Origin: a virus
DNA length: 27,289 nucleotides
Virus record (IMG/VR): IMGVR_UViG_3300047564_005595
Location: 1-27,289 of that record
Strand: one strand, 5' to 3'
Position 1 is the first letter of the stretch. Every line of letters starts with the position of its first letter. Below the pieces are notes generated by a model, which searched no databases, was not told the DNA's origin, and was given only the letters and a program-made list of their open reading frames with translations. Made by a program: the position numbers and the translations under genes. Positions 4,375 through 15,900 of this stretch are shown piece by piece.

Positions 4375-4384
4375 GAGTTTAAAA

Positions 4385-4630
4385 ATGGGAAAATCTTCAG
4401 ATAGAAATACTGATATTATGATGCAAATGTGGGGCACTAATAAATTAGCAACAGATTATGATTCTATAGATCACAAAAAAATGCTTCGTGAAATTAATAA
4501 TGATCTACTTGTTCCCAAGAAGCATGATTTTGCAATTCAAAATGAAATTCATGAAAAGATTCGTAATGATGAAGATTATGATGATTGGGAGTATGGAACA
4601 GAACCACTTTATGAATTTCAAAAACACTGA
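4385..4630 (+). CDS. Acidic unknown protein, 81 aa
   Basis: ATG 4385 is supported by AGGAG (4373-4377) 7 bases upstream. The 81-residue product is highly charged and Asp/Asn/Lys-rich (SIDHKKMLREINNDLLVPKK) and becomes acidic towards the end (IRNDEDYDDWEYGTEPLYEF). There is no hydrophobic segment, and it is probably helical or partly disordered. I do not recognise the family. The TGA stop at 4628-4630 overlaps the late promoter GATAAATA (4629-4636) of the gp25 gene, which places it at the end of the upstream transcription unit. Confidence 0.65.
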   Translation: MGKSSDRNTDIMMQMWGTNKLATDYDSIDHKKMLREINNDLLVPKKHDFAIQNEIHEKIRNDEDYDDWEYGTEPLYEFQKH

Positions 4631-4636
4631 TAAATA
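4629..4636 (+). promoter_or_regulatory. T4-type late promoter before gp25
   Basis: GATAAATA matches the T4-type late consensus TATAAATA at 7 of 8 positions. It overlaps the stop codon of the preceding gene and lies 20 bases before the gp25 start. In T4 this sequence is read by RNA polymerase carrying gp55 and gp33 with the sliding clamp, and cyanophages carry homologues of these factors. The expected mRNA leader is very short. Confidence 0.7.
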
Positions 4637-4656
4637 ATACAGTTTTTATAGTTTTT

Positions 4657-5058
4657 ATGCCGTTAGAACGGGTAAGTAAAGGATTTAAAGACCTTAGTAT
4701 GTCTTTTCAAGTAAATCCTCTTAACTATGATTTAATTGCACTTAAAAATGAAAGTGCGATTGCCCGTTCTGTTCGAAATTTAGTACTTACTTATCCAGGA
4801 GAACGTTTTTTTAACGAAAATCTCGGATCAAAAGTAAGTCGTTCTCTTTTTGAAAATGTAGATGAGATCTCAGCATCAATTATCAAAGACGAGATTGAAA
4901 ATACTATTCGTAATTATGAGCCTAGAGTTAATTTAATTGAAGTGATTGTTTCGCCAAATTATGATAATAATGAATTTAATGTCACGATAAATTATCGTAT
5001 TGTGGGAATTGATGTCCTTCCACAGCAGTTATCATTTGCACTTCAGCCAACAAGATAA
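4657..5058 (+). CDS. 25: Baseplate wedge protein, gp25-like
   Basis: The 133-residue protein corresponds in length to T4 gp25 (132 aa) and belongs to the gpW/gp25 (lysozyme-like fold) family. The conserved core is SVRNLVLTYPGERFF (38-52) with LGSKVSRSLFE (56-66), followed by the helix and strand IRNYEPRVNLIEVIV (84-98). In T4-type phages gp25 is part of the baseplate wedge core and contacts the first sheath ring. It directly precedes gp6, its structural partner, with the stop TAA abutting the gp6 ATG. A late promoter is upstream, but the leader (TTTTTATAGTTTTT) has no Shine-Dalgarno. Confidence 0.93.
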   Translation: MPLERVSKGFKDLSMSFQVNPLNYDLIALKNESAIARSVRNLVLTYPGERFFNENLGSKVSRSLFENVDEISASIIKDEIENTIRNYEPRVNLIEVIVSPNYDNNEFNVTINYRIVGIDVLPQQLSFALQPTR

Positions 5059-6969
5059 ATGGCACTAGTTAATTTTACTAATTTAGACTTCGATCAAATT
5101 AAAAGTTCTCTTCGCGAGTATCTTAGAGCGAATTCAAACTTTACTGATTATGATTTTGAAGGATCAAATCTTTCCACTTTAATTGATGTTTTAGCATATA
5201 ATACCTACATTACCTCATATAATGCTAATATGATTAGCAATGAGGTTTTTATCGATAGTGCTACTCTCCGAGAAAACGTTGTATCGCTAGCAAGGAATAT
5301 TGGGTATGTTCCCCATTCTCGTGCAGCATCAAGAGCAAACATCTCATTTTTTGTTGATACTACTGGATTTACAACAAAACCAATTACCTTAACACTTAAA
5401 AGTGGTGTTGTTTGTGCAACAAATTCTTCTTTTGGAAGTCAAAGTTTTTCTTTTATTATTCCTCAAGATATTACAGTTCCTGTTGTTAATGGAATTGCTT
5501 TATTTGAAAATATTGATATCTACGAAGGAACATTCATAGTTAATAATTTTACCGTAGATTCAAATAATCCAAACCAAAAATTTATTTTAGAAAATGCTAA
5601 TATTGATGTAAATTCTATTAATGTTTTTGTAAGAGATACACAAGCAAGTTCAATTAGAAGAACTTTTAAATTATCAAAGAATTTATTTGATATAACTTCA
5701 GAGTCTAAAGTATTCTTTATTCAAGAAATTGAAGACCAAAGATATGAATTAATTTTTGGCGATGGTATTTTTGGCAAAAAACTTGAAAATTTAAATTATA
5801 TTGAAATTTCTTATAATGTAACTAATGGAGAATCTGGAAATGGAGTATCATCTTTTGGATTTAATGGTCGTATTGTTGATAATAATGGAAGAATAATTAC
5901 ATCAGGTATTTCTTTAATTACTACAAATTCTTCTTCTCAAAATGGAAGAGAAATTGAATCAGTAGAATCTATTAAAAAGTATGCTCCTAGAAAATATGCA
6001 TCACAAAATCGCGCAGTAACTGCAACTGACTATGAAACCATTATACCAACAATATATCCAGAAGCAGAATCTATTTCAGTTTTTGGTGGGGAAGATCTAA
6101 ATCCACCAAAATATGGAAGAGTTTTCATATGCATTAAACCAATTAATGGTCCATTTGTCTCAAATCAAGTTAAAGACAATATCGAAAGAGATTTGAGAAA
6201 ATACTCTGTTGCTGGAATTGTTGCTGAAATTATCGATCTTAAGTATCTGTATATTGAGACTGACACAACAGCATATTATAATTCAAACTCTACATTAGAT
6301 CCCAATAACCTTAAAGATATCATTCTCAGTAACATTAGAAACTATGCCAATTCAAAAGAATTGAATAAGTATGGAGCGAGATTTAAATATAGTAAGTATT
6401 TAAAAGTAATTGATGATTCCAATATTGCAATAACTTCTAATATAACAAAAATCACAATGAGACGTGATTTAAGGGTTGAAGCAAATAAATTTGCAGATTA
6501 TGAAATTTGTTATGGTAATGAGTTTTATATTAAAAACCAAAATGGATATAATATTAAATCTTCTGGATTTAAAATTTCTGGTATTAGTGACACATTGTAT
6601 ATTTCGGATCTTCCGAACTCAGATGGTTTAACTGGAAGTATATTCTTTTTTAAATTACCTTCAGCATCACAACCAGTAATTGTAAAAAGAAATGTTGGAA
6701 AAATTGATTATGTGAAAGGTGAAATTCTATTATTCCCGGTAAATATAAATTCAACATCAAAAACCTCATTTAATCAACCAATTATTCAAATTTCGGTTAT
6801 TCCAAAATCAAATGATGTAATTGGATTACAGGATTTGTATTTGCAACTAGATATTAATAATAGTGTGTTAAATATGTTATCTGATGAAATTTCTTCTGGT
6901 TCAGATATTTCTGGATCAACATATAAAATTACATCAAGCTACACCAACGGAGACCTTGTAAGAATATAA
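5059..6969 (+). CDS. 6: Baseplate wedge protein, gp6-like
   Basis: The 636-residue protein is close to T4 gp6 in length (660 aa) and shows the baseplate-J-like pattern. The N-terminus has NLSTLIDVLAYNTYITSYNA (55-74) and ATLRENVVSLARNIGYVPHS (89-108). The centre contains YELIFGDGIFGKKLENL, and then the J-like AVTATDYETIIPTIYPEAES with WGGE-like FGGEDLNPPKYGRVFICIKP. gp6 dimers form the inner iris ring that holds the six wedges together. ATG 5059 follows the gp25 stop with no gap and no Shine-Dalgarno, implying translational coupling. The C-terminal part is more variable and cyanophage-specific. Confidence 0.92.
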   Translation: MALVNFTNLDFDQIKSSLREYLRANSNFTDYDFEGSNLSTLIDVLAYNTYITSYNANMISNEVFIDSATLRENVVSLARNIGYVPHSRAASRANISFFVDTTGFTTKPITLTLKSGVVCATNSSFGSQSFSFIIPQDITVPVVNGIALFENIDIYEGTFIVNNFTVDSNNPNQKFILENANIDVNSINVFVRDTQASSIRRTFKLSKNLFDITSESKVFFIQEIEDQRYELIFGDGIFGKKLENLNYIEISYNVTNGESGNGVSSFGFNGRIVDNNGRIITSGISLITTNSSSQNGREIESVESIKKYAPRKYASQNRAVTATDYETIIPTIYPEAESISVFGGEDLNPPKYGRVFICIKPINGPFVSNQVKDNIERDLRKYSVAGIVAEIIDLKYLYIETDTTAYYNSNSTLDPNNLKDIILSNIRNYANSKELNKYGARFKYSKYLKVIDDSNIAITSNITKITMRRDLRVEANKFADYEICYGNEFYIKNQNGYNIKSSGFKISGISDTLYISDLPNSDGLTGSIFFFKLPSASQPVIVKRNVGKIDYVKGEILLFPVNINSTSKTSFNQPIIQISVIPKSNDVIGLQDLYLQLDINNSVLNMLSDEISSGSDISGSTYKITSSYTNGDLVRI

Positions 6970-6973
6970 TAAA

Positions 6974-9900
6974 ATGACAGAAACCAGAATCAAAATCAGT
7001 TCAATTGTCGATAATCAACTTCCTCAATTTGTTAGAGAAGAATTTCCTTTAGTATCAGAATTTTTATCCCAATATTATACCTCTTTGGAGAATCAAGGGG
7101 GAACTAGTGATATACTTCAAAATATTGATCAATATATTAAAGTTGACAATCTAACAAATTTAATTGATTCTACAAATTTAAGTTCTGATGTAACTTTTTT
7201 TGATTCGACTATTAATGTAATATCAACAGCAGGATTTCCAGATTCTTATGGTCTCCTGTTAATAGATTCTGAAATAATTACATATACGTCAAAGACCTCT
7301 ACAAGTTTTGAGGGATGTGTTCGTGGATTTAGTGGAATCACATCATATGAAGTAAAAGATGAATTAATTTTTTCAGAAAGTGAATCGGAAGACCATTCTT
7401 CAGGGTCAATTGTTACTAATCTAAGTATTCTTTTTTTAAAGGAATTTTTAAATAAAGTTAAAAAACAAATTACTCCAGGATTTGAAAATAGAGAGTTATA
7501 TTCAGAATTAAACGAAAGACTTTTTATTAAACAGTCAATTGATTTTTATTCATCAAAGGGAACCGATAGTTCCTTTAAAATTTTATTTGCTGCATTATAT
7601 GGTCAAAATGTTGAAATTATTCGTCCTAGAGATTATTTAATTCAACCATCTGATGCTCAATATAGAATTACTTTGGATTTAGTTGTAGAAGCAATTGAAG
7701 GAAATCCAGAAGATCTTGTTAATGCAACATTATATCAAGACAAAACAGATTTTATAGATGCTGCACAAGGAACTATTACAAAAGTCGAAAAAATTAGAAG
7801 AGATAATAAAAATTATTATGTAATTAGTTTAGATTCTGGTTATGATAAGGATATTGAATCTATTGGATCAGTTTATGGTAAATTTACGATTCACCCAAAA
7901 ACAAAAGTAACTTCAACAATATTATCAGGTTCAAATACTATAGAAGTAGATTCTACGGTTGCATTTCCTAATAGAAATGGTAATCTAATTGTTGATTTAG
8001 AAAATGGTACTACTTTAAACCTTACATATACTTCAAAAACCTTAAATCAATTTTTAGGATGTTTTGGAATTACTCAAGATATTCCAAAATCTTCTGAAAT
8101 AAAATTTGATTCTTTTGCTTCATCAAAAGATAAAAATATAAAAGTTCGTATTTTAGGGGTCCTCTCAGAATTTAAAATACCAGAAAGAACACGTTTTTAC
8201 TCTAAAGGCGATTTAATTAAGATTAAAACTTTGGGAATAGATTCAAAAGATACAAAATCAAATAATTGGTTTTTTAATATTCCAGTAAAATATGATGTTC
8301 AATCTATTTTAATAGAAGATTTTCCAAATGATTCAAATTCATCATCATCAGTATTGTATCGAATTAATACATATGATGATAATTTTCTAAGGATTGGTGA
8401 TTATGTCACGTTAATTTCATCTTCAGGGGGTGAAAAATTTGGATATATTTCATCTATTATTAATAAAAAATCTTTCAGTATTAATTTTGGATCAAGAAAA
8501 GAGTTTGGAAGTCAATTGAATATCAATTCAATTTATACTATTGAAAAAAATATATCTAAAGTTTTAATTAAAGATTATCCCTCCGTTGAACAGTATACTG
8601 CAAATGTTCAAAATGTATATTTGGATAATGAAGGTTCTTTATATGTTGCAGCACCTTCACTTCCAAATTATTTAAATAGAAATATAAAAATTAATGATCA
8701 ATCAGTAACATTTAGTGGCACTTTTAGTGGTACAACATTGAATATTGGTATTCATGGATTTTATACAGGAGATTCTATTGTATATAAACCATCCCCAAAT
8801 AATAATTTAGGTATATCTACTGGGGTATACTTTATCAAAAAAGTAAGCGACACTGAAATAAAACTATCAAGAAGTAAAGATAATATTTTTTATGAAAAGT
8901 TTATCACGGTAAATGGCACAGTAACTAATGCTAAGTTTGAATTAGTAGAATTTACATATAGAGATTTAAGTACTCAACTTTTAGATTCCCAAAAACTTAT
9001 CAGAAAAATTTCATTACCAGAAGTTGACGGTAAGATTTATGAAACCGAACCTGGACTTACTGGAATTTTTGTTAATGGTATAGAATTATTAAATTATAAA
9101 TCTAAAGATAATGTTTACTATGGTCCAATCCAAGAAATTATCCCAACTGCGCCTGGGTCAGATTATGATGTAATTAATCCACCAATATTAACAATCAGCG
9201 ATCCAATAGGATCTGGTGCGAATGCTCATTGCTCAGTAATTGGAAATCTTAAAAGAATTGAGATTATAGATCCAGGATTTGATTATATCGAAGAACCAAC
9301 GATTGAGATTACTGGGGGAAATGGATTTGGTGCTTCCGCGAAGGCAAATTTAGTCAGTTTCGATCATGAGGTTTCTTTTAATTCGCAAAGTTCTTCGGGA
9401 TTGGTAAAATTAAATCCTATTAATACTATTGAATTTTATAATTATCACAAATTTCGTAATGCTGAAGAAATAATTTATATCACTGATGGACAAAATGGAA
9501 TAAGTGGATTAACTACTAATTCATCTTATTTTGTGTCTATTCAGGATGCTTATACTGTAAAGTTGCATAATTCATTTTCAGATGCTGTTTCTGGTATTAA
9601 TACTATTTCATTGACATCATATGGAATAGGAAATCAATCATTCAGATGTAAAAATAAAAAGAAAAAGATAGGATCAATTGCAATAGAAAATGGTGGATCT
9701 AATTATCAAAATAAACTAACTACAACTAATGTAAGTGGCATTAATACTGCATTAGATACTATTAATATTAAAAGTCACGGATATCAAAGTGGTGAGATAA
9801 TTACCTATAATTCAACCGAATCTTCTATTGGAGGATTATCATCATCTACTTCTTATTACGTTACTAAGATAACTGATGATAGTTTTAAATTATCATCATT

Positions 9901-12900
9901 AGGAATTGGAACTATAGGGGTTAGTACATCTTTTTATTATGATACTAAACAATACGTTGATTTAACTTCACTTGGTTCTGGAATTCATAAGTTTAATTAT
10001 CCAGAAATCAAAGTATCAGTTAAAGGTAGAATTGGAGTTTCTACTTTAACAAATCAGAATTTTGATGCTATTATTCAACCGATTTTTAGAGGTGAGATTC
10101 AATCTGTATCTATAGAGAATGGTGGTTCTAAGTATGGATCCCAAGAAATTATTAATTATAATAGACAACCATCATTTACGTTAAATTCTGGATCTGGTAT
10201 TGAACTTACTCCAATCGTTTCAAATGGACAAATTGTTGATGTAATTATTAACAAATCTGGAAGTAATTATAATTCTATTCCTAATCTTGAAGTTGTTGGT
10301 GATGGAACTGGTGCAATTTTAACACCTATAATATTAAATGGATCTTTGATTGAAGTGAAGATAATTTATGGAGGAATAGACTATACTCAAGATAGTACAT
10401 CTATTATTGCTACTTCTTCGGGTACTGGATCTAAGTTTGAATGCAATATTAAATCTTGGAAAATTGATTTAGTAAAGAGGTTAATATACAATTCTAAACT
10501 ATTTGAAGATGAGGGTATTTTAACCAAAGGATTGAATAGTGATTATGGACTAGAATATTCACATGCGTATGCATCAAGATCATTAAGAGCATCTGTTCAA
10601 GCAACAAGCTTTAGAGATGGGAATCAAGTTTATATTCCTGATCTTGAAAATGATATTGAAGAAAATCCAAGTCATTCTCCAATTATTGGATGGGCATATG
10701 ATGGAAATCCAATTTATGGACCTTATGGATATTCATCAAAAACTGGTGGATCGGTAAAATCTTTAGTTTCTAGTTATAAACGAATTATAACCCCAGATAG
10801 ACCTGGAGGATCCGGAGAATCATTATATCCATGGGGATTTTTTGTAGATGATTATGAATATGTTGGTGATGGAGATCTTGATGAGCATAATGGAAGATTT
10901 GGAGTAACTCCTGAATATCCAAATGGTGTTTATGCTTATTTTGCAACTCTGGAGCAATCTGATAAAACGCCAAGTTTTCCTTATATTATAGGACCATCTT
11001 ATAAATCAAAACCAATAGATTTTAATTTTAGAACTGACTCAAATCAAGATTTTATTGATATTAATATGACCGGATGGAAGAGAAATACAACTCCATATGG
11101 TCTTTTAAATGAAAAAACTTATTATGAATTTCTTACAGATTCAAATAAAATTAAACCTCAAATTTCTATAGTTAAAAATGTATTAAAAGGTACTGTAGAT
11201 TCTATTGGAATTGTCACAGGAGGAAAAGATTATGAAGTTGGTGATCAAATAATATTTAATAGCGAAAACCAATTAATTACAGGAGCAAAATCTAGTGTTT
11301 CTTTAGTTAAAGGAAAATTAATATCTCAAATTAATGCCGAAATATCTTCTTTTAACGACGTTATTTTATATCCAAGTGGAAGAACTGGTAAATTTATTGG
11401 ATTTACTACGACTCCTCATAATTATAAGAATAATGATTTAGTAACATTTACTGGTAAATTTGACTATAAAAAATCCTCAACTATAAATGTAAATTCCAAT
11501 ATTCTTACGCTAATTTCTGGCGTAGGATCTACACAATATACGGGAATAGTGACTTATTTCAATGTAAGTGGTAATTTAAATTATCCATACATTAGAGAAA
11601 ATGATGTCTATCAAATAGGTAATGAACAAATAAAAATTCTAAACGTAGAACCAAATTTATCAAGAATTAGAGTTCTTCGAAATCAAAATGGTATAGTTGG
11701 ACTTACAAGCTACTCTGTAGGTACTGAAATTATTGAAAAACCAAAAAGATTTTCAATTAATTTAGGAATTTCTACAACATATAACTTTAATATTAATAAA
11801 GAATTGTATTTTAATCCAATAGAATCTGTTGGACTTGGTACATCTTTTGGTGTTGGTATTGTAAGTACCATTTATTTTTCAAATCCCGGATTTGGTATTA
11901 CACAAATTTCTATTCCAACACAATCAATTTATTTACCCAATCATAATTTATCTACTGGGGATTCTTTGATTTATTCATCTAATGGAGGAACAGGAATTTC
12001 AGTTTCTACTGATAGAAATTATACTTTTGAACTCCAAAATAATTCATTATTATATGTTGCAAAAATTTCAAATGATTTAATTGGCATTTCTACAGTTAAA
12101 GTTGGATTGGGATCAACTGGATCTTTTAATAATTTAGATTCTACTGAAGGTGGAATATTGTATTTCACTTCAGTAGGAGTTGGAGATACTCATAGTTTTA
12201 AGACAAATTATGAAAATACTTTAGTAGGATCAATTTCTAAAAATACTGTTACAGTATCAACTGCAGAAACTCATGGACTTTCTGTGTCTGATAGTGTAAT
12301 TATTAATGTAAATGTAGGAATAAGTACTACCTTTGTTGTAAAATATGATGATTATAATAGAAGAATATTGATTAATTCTAGAACATTTTCCTCTATTGAT
12401 ATTAGTAACAATATAATTACAATTAATGACCATAATTATTATACTGGACAAAAAATTGTATATACTTCAAATACACCAGCAATTGGATTAACAAATAATA
12501 ATTTTTATTATGTAATCGTTGTAGATGAAAATACTTTTAGATTATCTAATAGTTATTATGGTGCAACTAAAAATGATCCAGAAATAATTGATATTTTATC
12601 TTCCACTTCTGGAACTATTTCACCAATTAATCCACCACTTCAAATAATTAAAAATCAACAAATTACTTTTGATCTTTCTGATTCTTCACTTTCTTTTATT
12701 AGTAATGCAAGATCATACTCTGCATTTGAATTTAAACTTTATACTGATAATAAATTTACTCAAGTATTTGATACTACTCAAACTTCAAATAGATTTGAAG
12801 TTTCTCAAGTTGGAAGAGTTGGAATTGATTCGACTGCAAAATTAAGTATATTAATTAATGACCAAATCCCAAACAATTTATATTATAATTTAGTACCAAT

Positions 12901-15900
12901 TAATTTAGATTTAAATTCACAAGTCAAGCAAGAAATTGTTAATGATAATGAGGTTATTTCTTCAAACCAAATTTCAATAGTTGAAAGTGAATATAATGGA
13001 AGACATACCATTGTAGGAGTTGGATCAACATATTTTCAGTTCAATATTTTAGAAAAACCTAAATTTCAAACTCTTACTTCAAATTCCAATAACCTTGAGT
13101 ATTTTACAGATACTTTAGGAATTAAAGGTGAGATTCAAGAAATAGTAATCTCAAATAAAGGAAATTACGATTCTCTACCTGTTGTCAATTCTATAATATC
13201 AAAATCTGGTTCCGAATCAGTTATAGTTCCTATATCAGATTCAATAGGAAGAGTTTCGTCAACAGAAATACAAGACATTGGCTTTGAATATTCTGCCGAT
13301 TATAGTGTAAGACCTATTGCAAAGTTTCCGGATATTTTGAGACTTAATCCATTATCAACTTTTGACAGGATTGGTATCACTTCATTTGGAAAAAACTATA
13401 CTATTGCACCGGATCTTATTGTAATTGATGGATTAACTAATAAAGTAATTGAAGATGTAAATTTACTGTATTCTATTGGTGATAAAACTGTAACTATTCG
13501 TAAAAATACATATGAGTTAAGCGATGTTACACCTAAGATTATTCCTATAAACAATCCCAATGGAATAAAAATTAAAAATATAGTATTTGATAATATAACA
13601 AAGGATGTAACTGTAACTTTGGGTGCAAGTTTTAGTGACCCCGAAGATTATCCATTTTTTATTGGAAGTAATGTATTAATTGAAGGCGTGAGCGTAGGAG
13701 TTGGATCAACTGGTAGAGGGTATAATTCTTCAAACTATAATTATACACTATTTACTTTAACTGGCATCGATCCAAATATTGGTGGAGCTATCGGTGTTGT
13801 AACTTTTAATATGTCTTCTTACCTAAGAGAAGACGAAATACCAGGAACATTTAATAGTTTTAACTCTTCAGGTAGAATAGTTCCAGAATCTTATTTTCCA
13901 ATTTTCAATCCTATACTTAAGAAAAACAATTTCTACAAAGGAGAAATTGTTTATTCAGCGACAGCAACTGGTAATGTTGAAAATTGGGATCCTAATCAAC
14001 AATATCTTAAGGTATCTACTATAGATGAGTTTGATATTAATCAAACAGTTAGAGGAAAAACTTCAGGTTCTGTAGGCATTATTAATGAAATTATTGGATT
14101 TGAATCTGATTATAAGGTTAATTCATATTCTCAAATTAGAAAAGGTTGGAATCGTGAAACAGGATTTTTAAATAATGATTTTCAAAGAGTTCATGATAAT
14201 GACTATTATCAATATTTTTCTTATGAATTAAAATCTAAAATTGATCTAAACACATGGGATAATTCAGTAAGTGCTTTAAATCATACTGCAGGATTTAAAA
14301 AGTTTGGCAATTTAATCATTGAATCAACACAACTAAATGGGGGCATTTCTACAGATCAAAATCAAGGAGATTTTACTGGTATTTCAGATTTATCTTCTTT
14401 TGTAAGTTTAAACTGTGTATATGATTTTGATTTAGTGCGAGAAAATAATCTGTATATAGATCAAGATATTAAATCAGATGAAATAATATTTAATTCTGCT
14501 ATTATTCAAGATTATATTGAATCGATCGGAAATCGAGTATTAATGATTGATAATATTTCAGATCAATTTAATAGTAATCCACGACCAACTGATTTTAGCG
14601 TTGTAGATTCTTTTAAATTAAATGAATTTAGATCAAAAAAATATATTTCATTTGTTATGGATAAAAGATTTACCAATGAATGTGAACTAGGTTTAATTTC
14701 TTTAATTCATGATAATTCTTTTGGATTTTTGAACCAATATGGGTCAATTTCACCATTTAATACTCTTGGATTTTTTGATTTTAATATTTCGGGAACAGAT
14801 GGAAATTTATTATATTATCCAGTTAAATCAAAATATGATAATTATCATATTGAATTATTTTCTTTCTCACTAAATGATATAAGTAGTGGAATTGGAACTG
14901 TAAATTTAGGCGATTCTGTTTGTATTAATACAAACACTAATATTATTCCTCAGGGAACCATTTCGCCAATAGGTGTAGTAGGAATAGCGTCTACATATAG
15001 ATCTGCAAAAGTTCTTGTTCAAATTGGGGCAACTGATTCTTCATATTTTGAATATGATGAAATCACTTATATTCATGATAATAATAATGTTTATTTTATT
15101 GATTATGGGCAACTTTCTACAGATAATTTTGGATATAATTCATCTTCTGGAATTGGAACATATGATGCTTACTTATCTGGTTCAAATGTCCAAATCGATT
15201 TAATTCCTAATTTTGAAACCTCAGTTGATTATGTTATTAATACTTTTAATGTATCATTAGGAAATTCGAGCGTTTCTGGTATTGGCACTGAAATAATTGA
15301 AGGAAGTTCAATAAATTCTTCTTCAGTTAGTATTGCATCTTCAAGTTTTCCAGTTTCGAATGTAATTGCAACATATTCTACTCTATCAATAAGCTCCAAA
15401 AATTATAACTCTTCATACTCAATTATTAGTATTGAAGATAAAACTAATTTAAATTATCAAGTTTCTGAATTTTTAACGGTATTAAGTGATTCAAATTGTT
15501 ACACTACTGAATTTGGAATTGTCCAAACAGGTTCTTCTCTTGGTATTATAACTGCAGGACTTTCTGGATTAGATGTAAATATTTACTTTACACCAATTGA
15601 AAATATTGATGTTGATGTTAAAGTATTTAAGGTTGATGTTGGATTAGATCCTGATTCTGGAGAAATTTCATTACTAAATGGGTCTTTAAATTATGATTAT
15701 GGCAGTTATACTGGATCTTATAATGATGTTAAAAAAGAGTTTAATTTAACTCATAAAAATATACCAATTTTCCAAAGAAACTTTGATGGCAGTAATTCAA
15801 ATATTGTAAATATTGAAAATAATACAATATCGATTGAAAACCATTTTTATATTACTGGAGAAGAAATTGAATATTCTTATCCAGGAGTTGGAACTACCCA

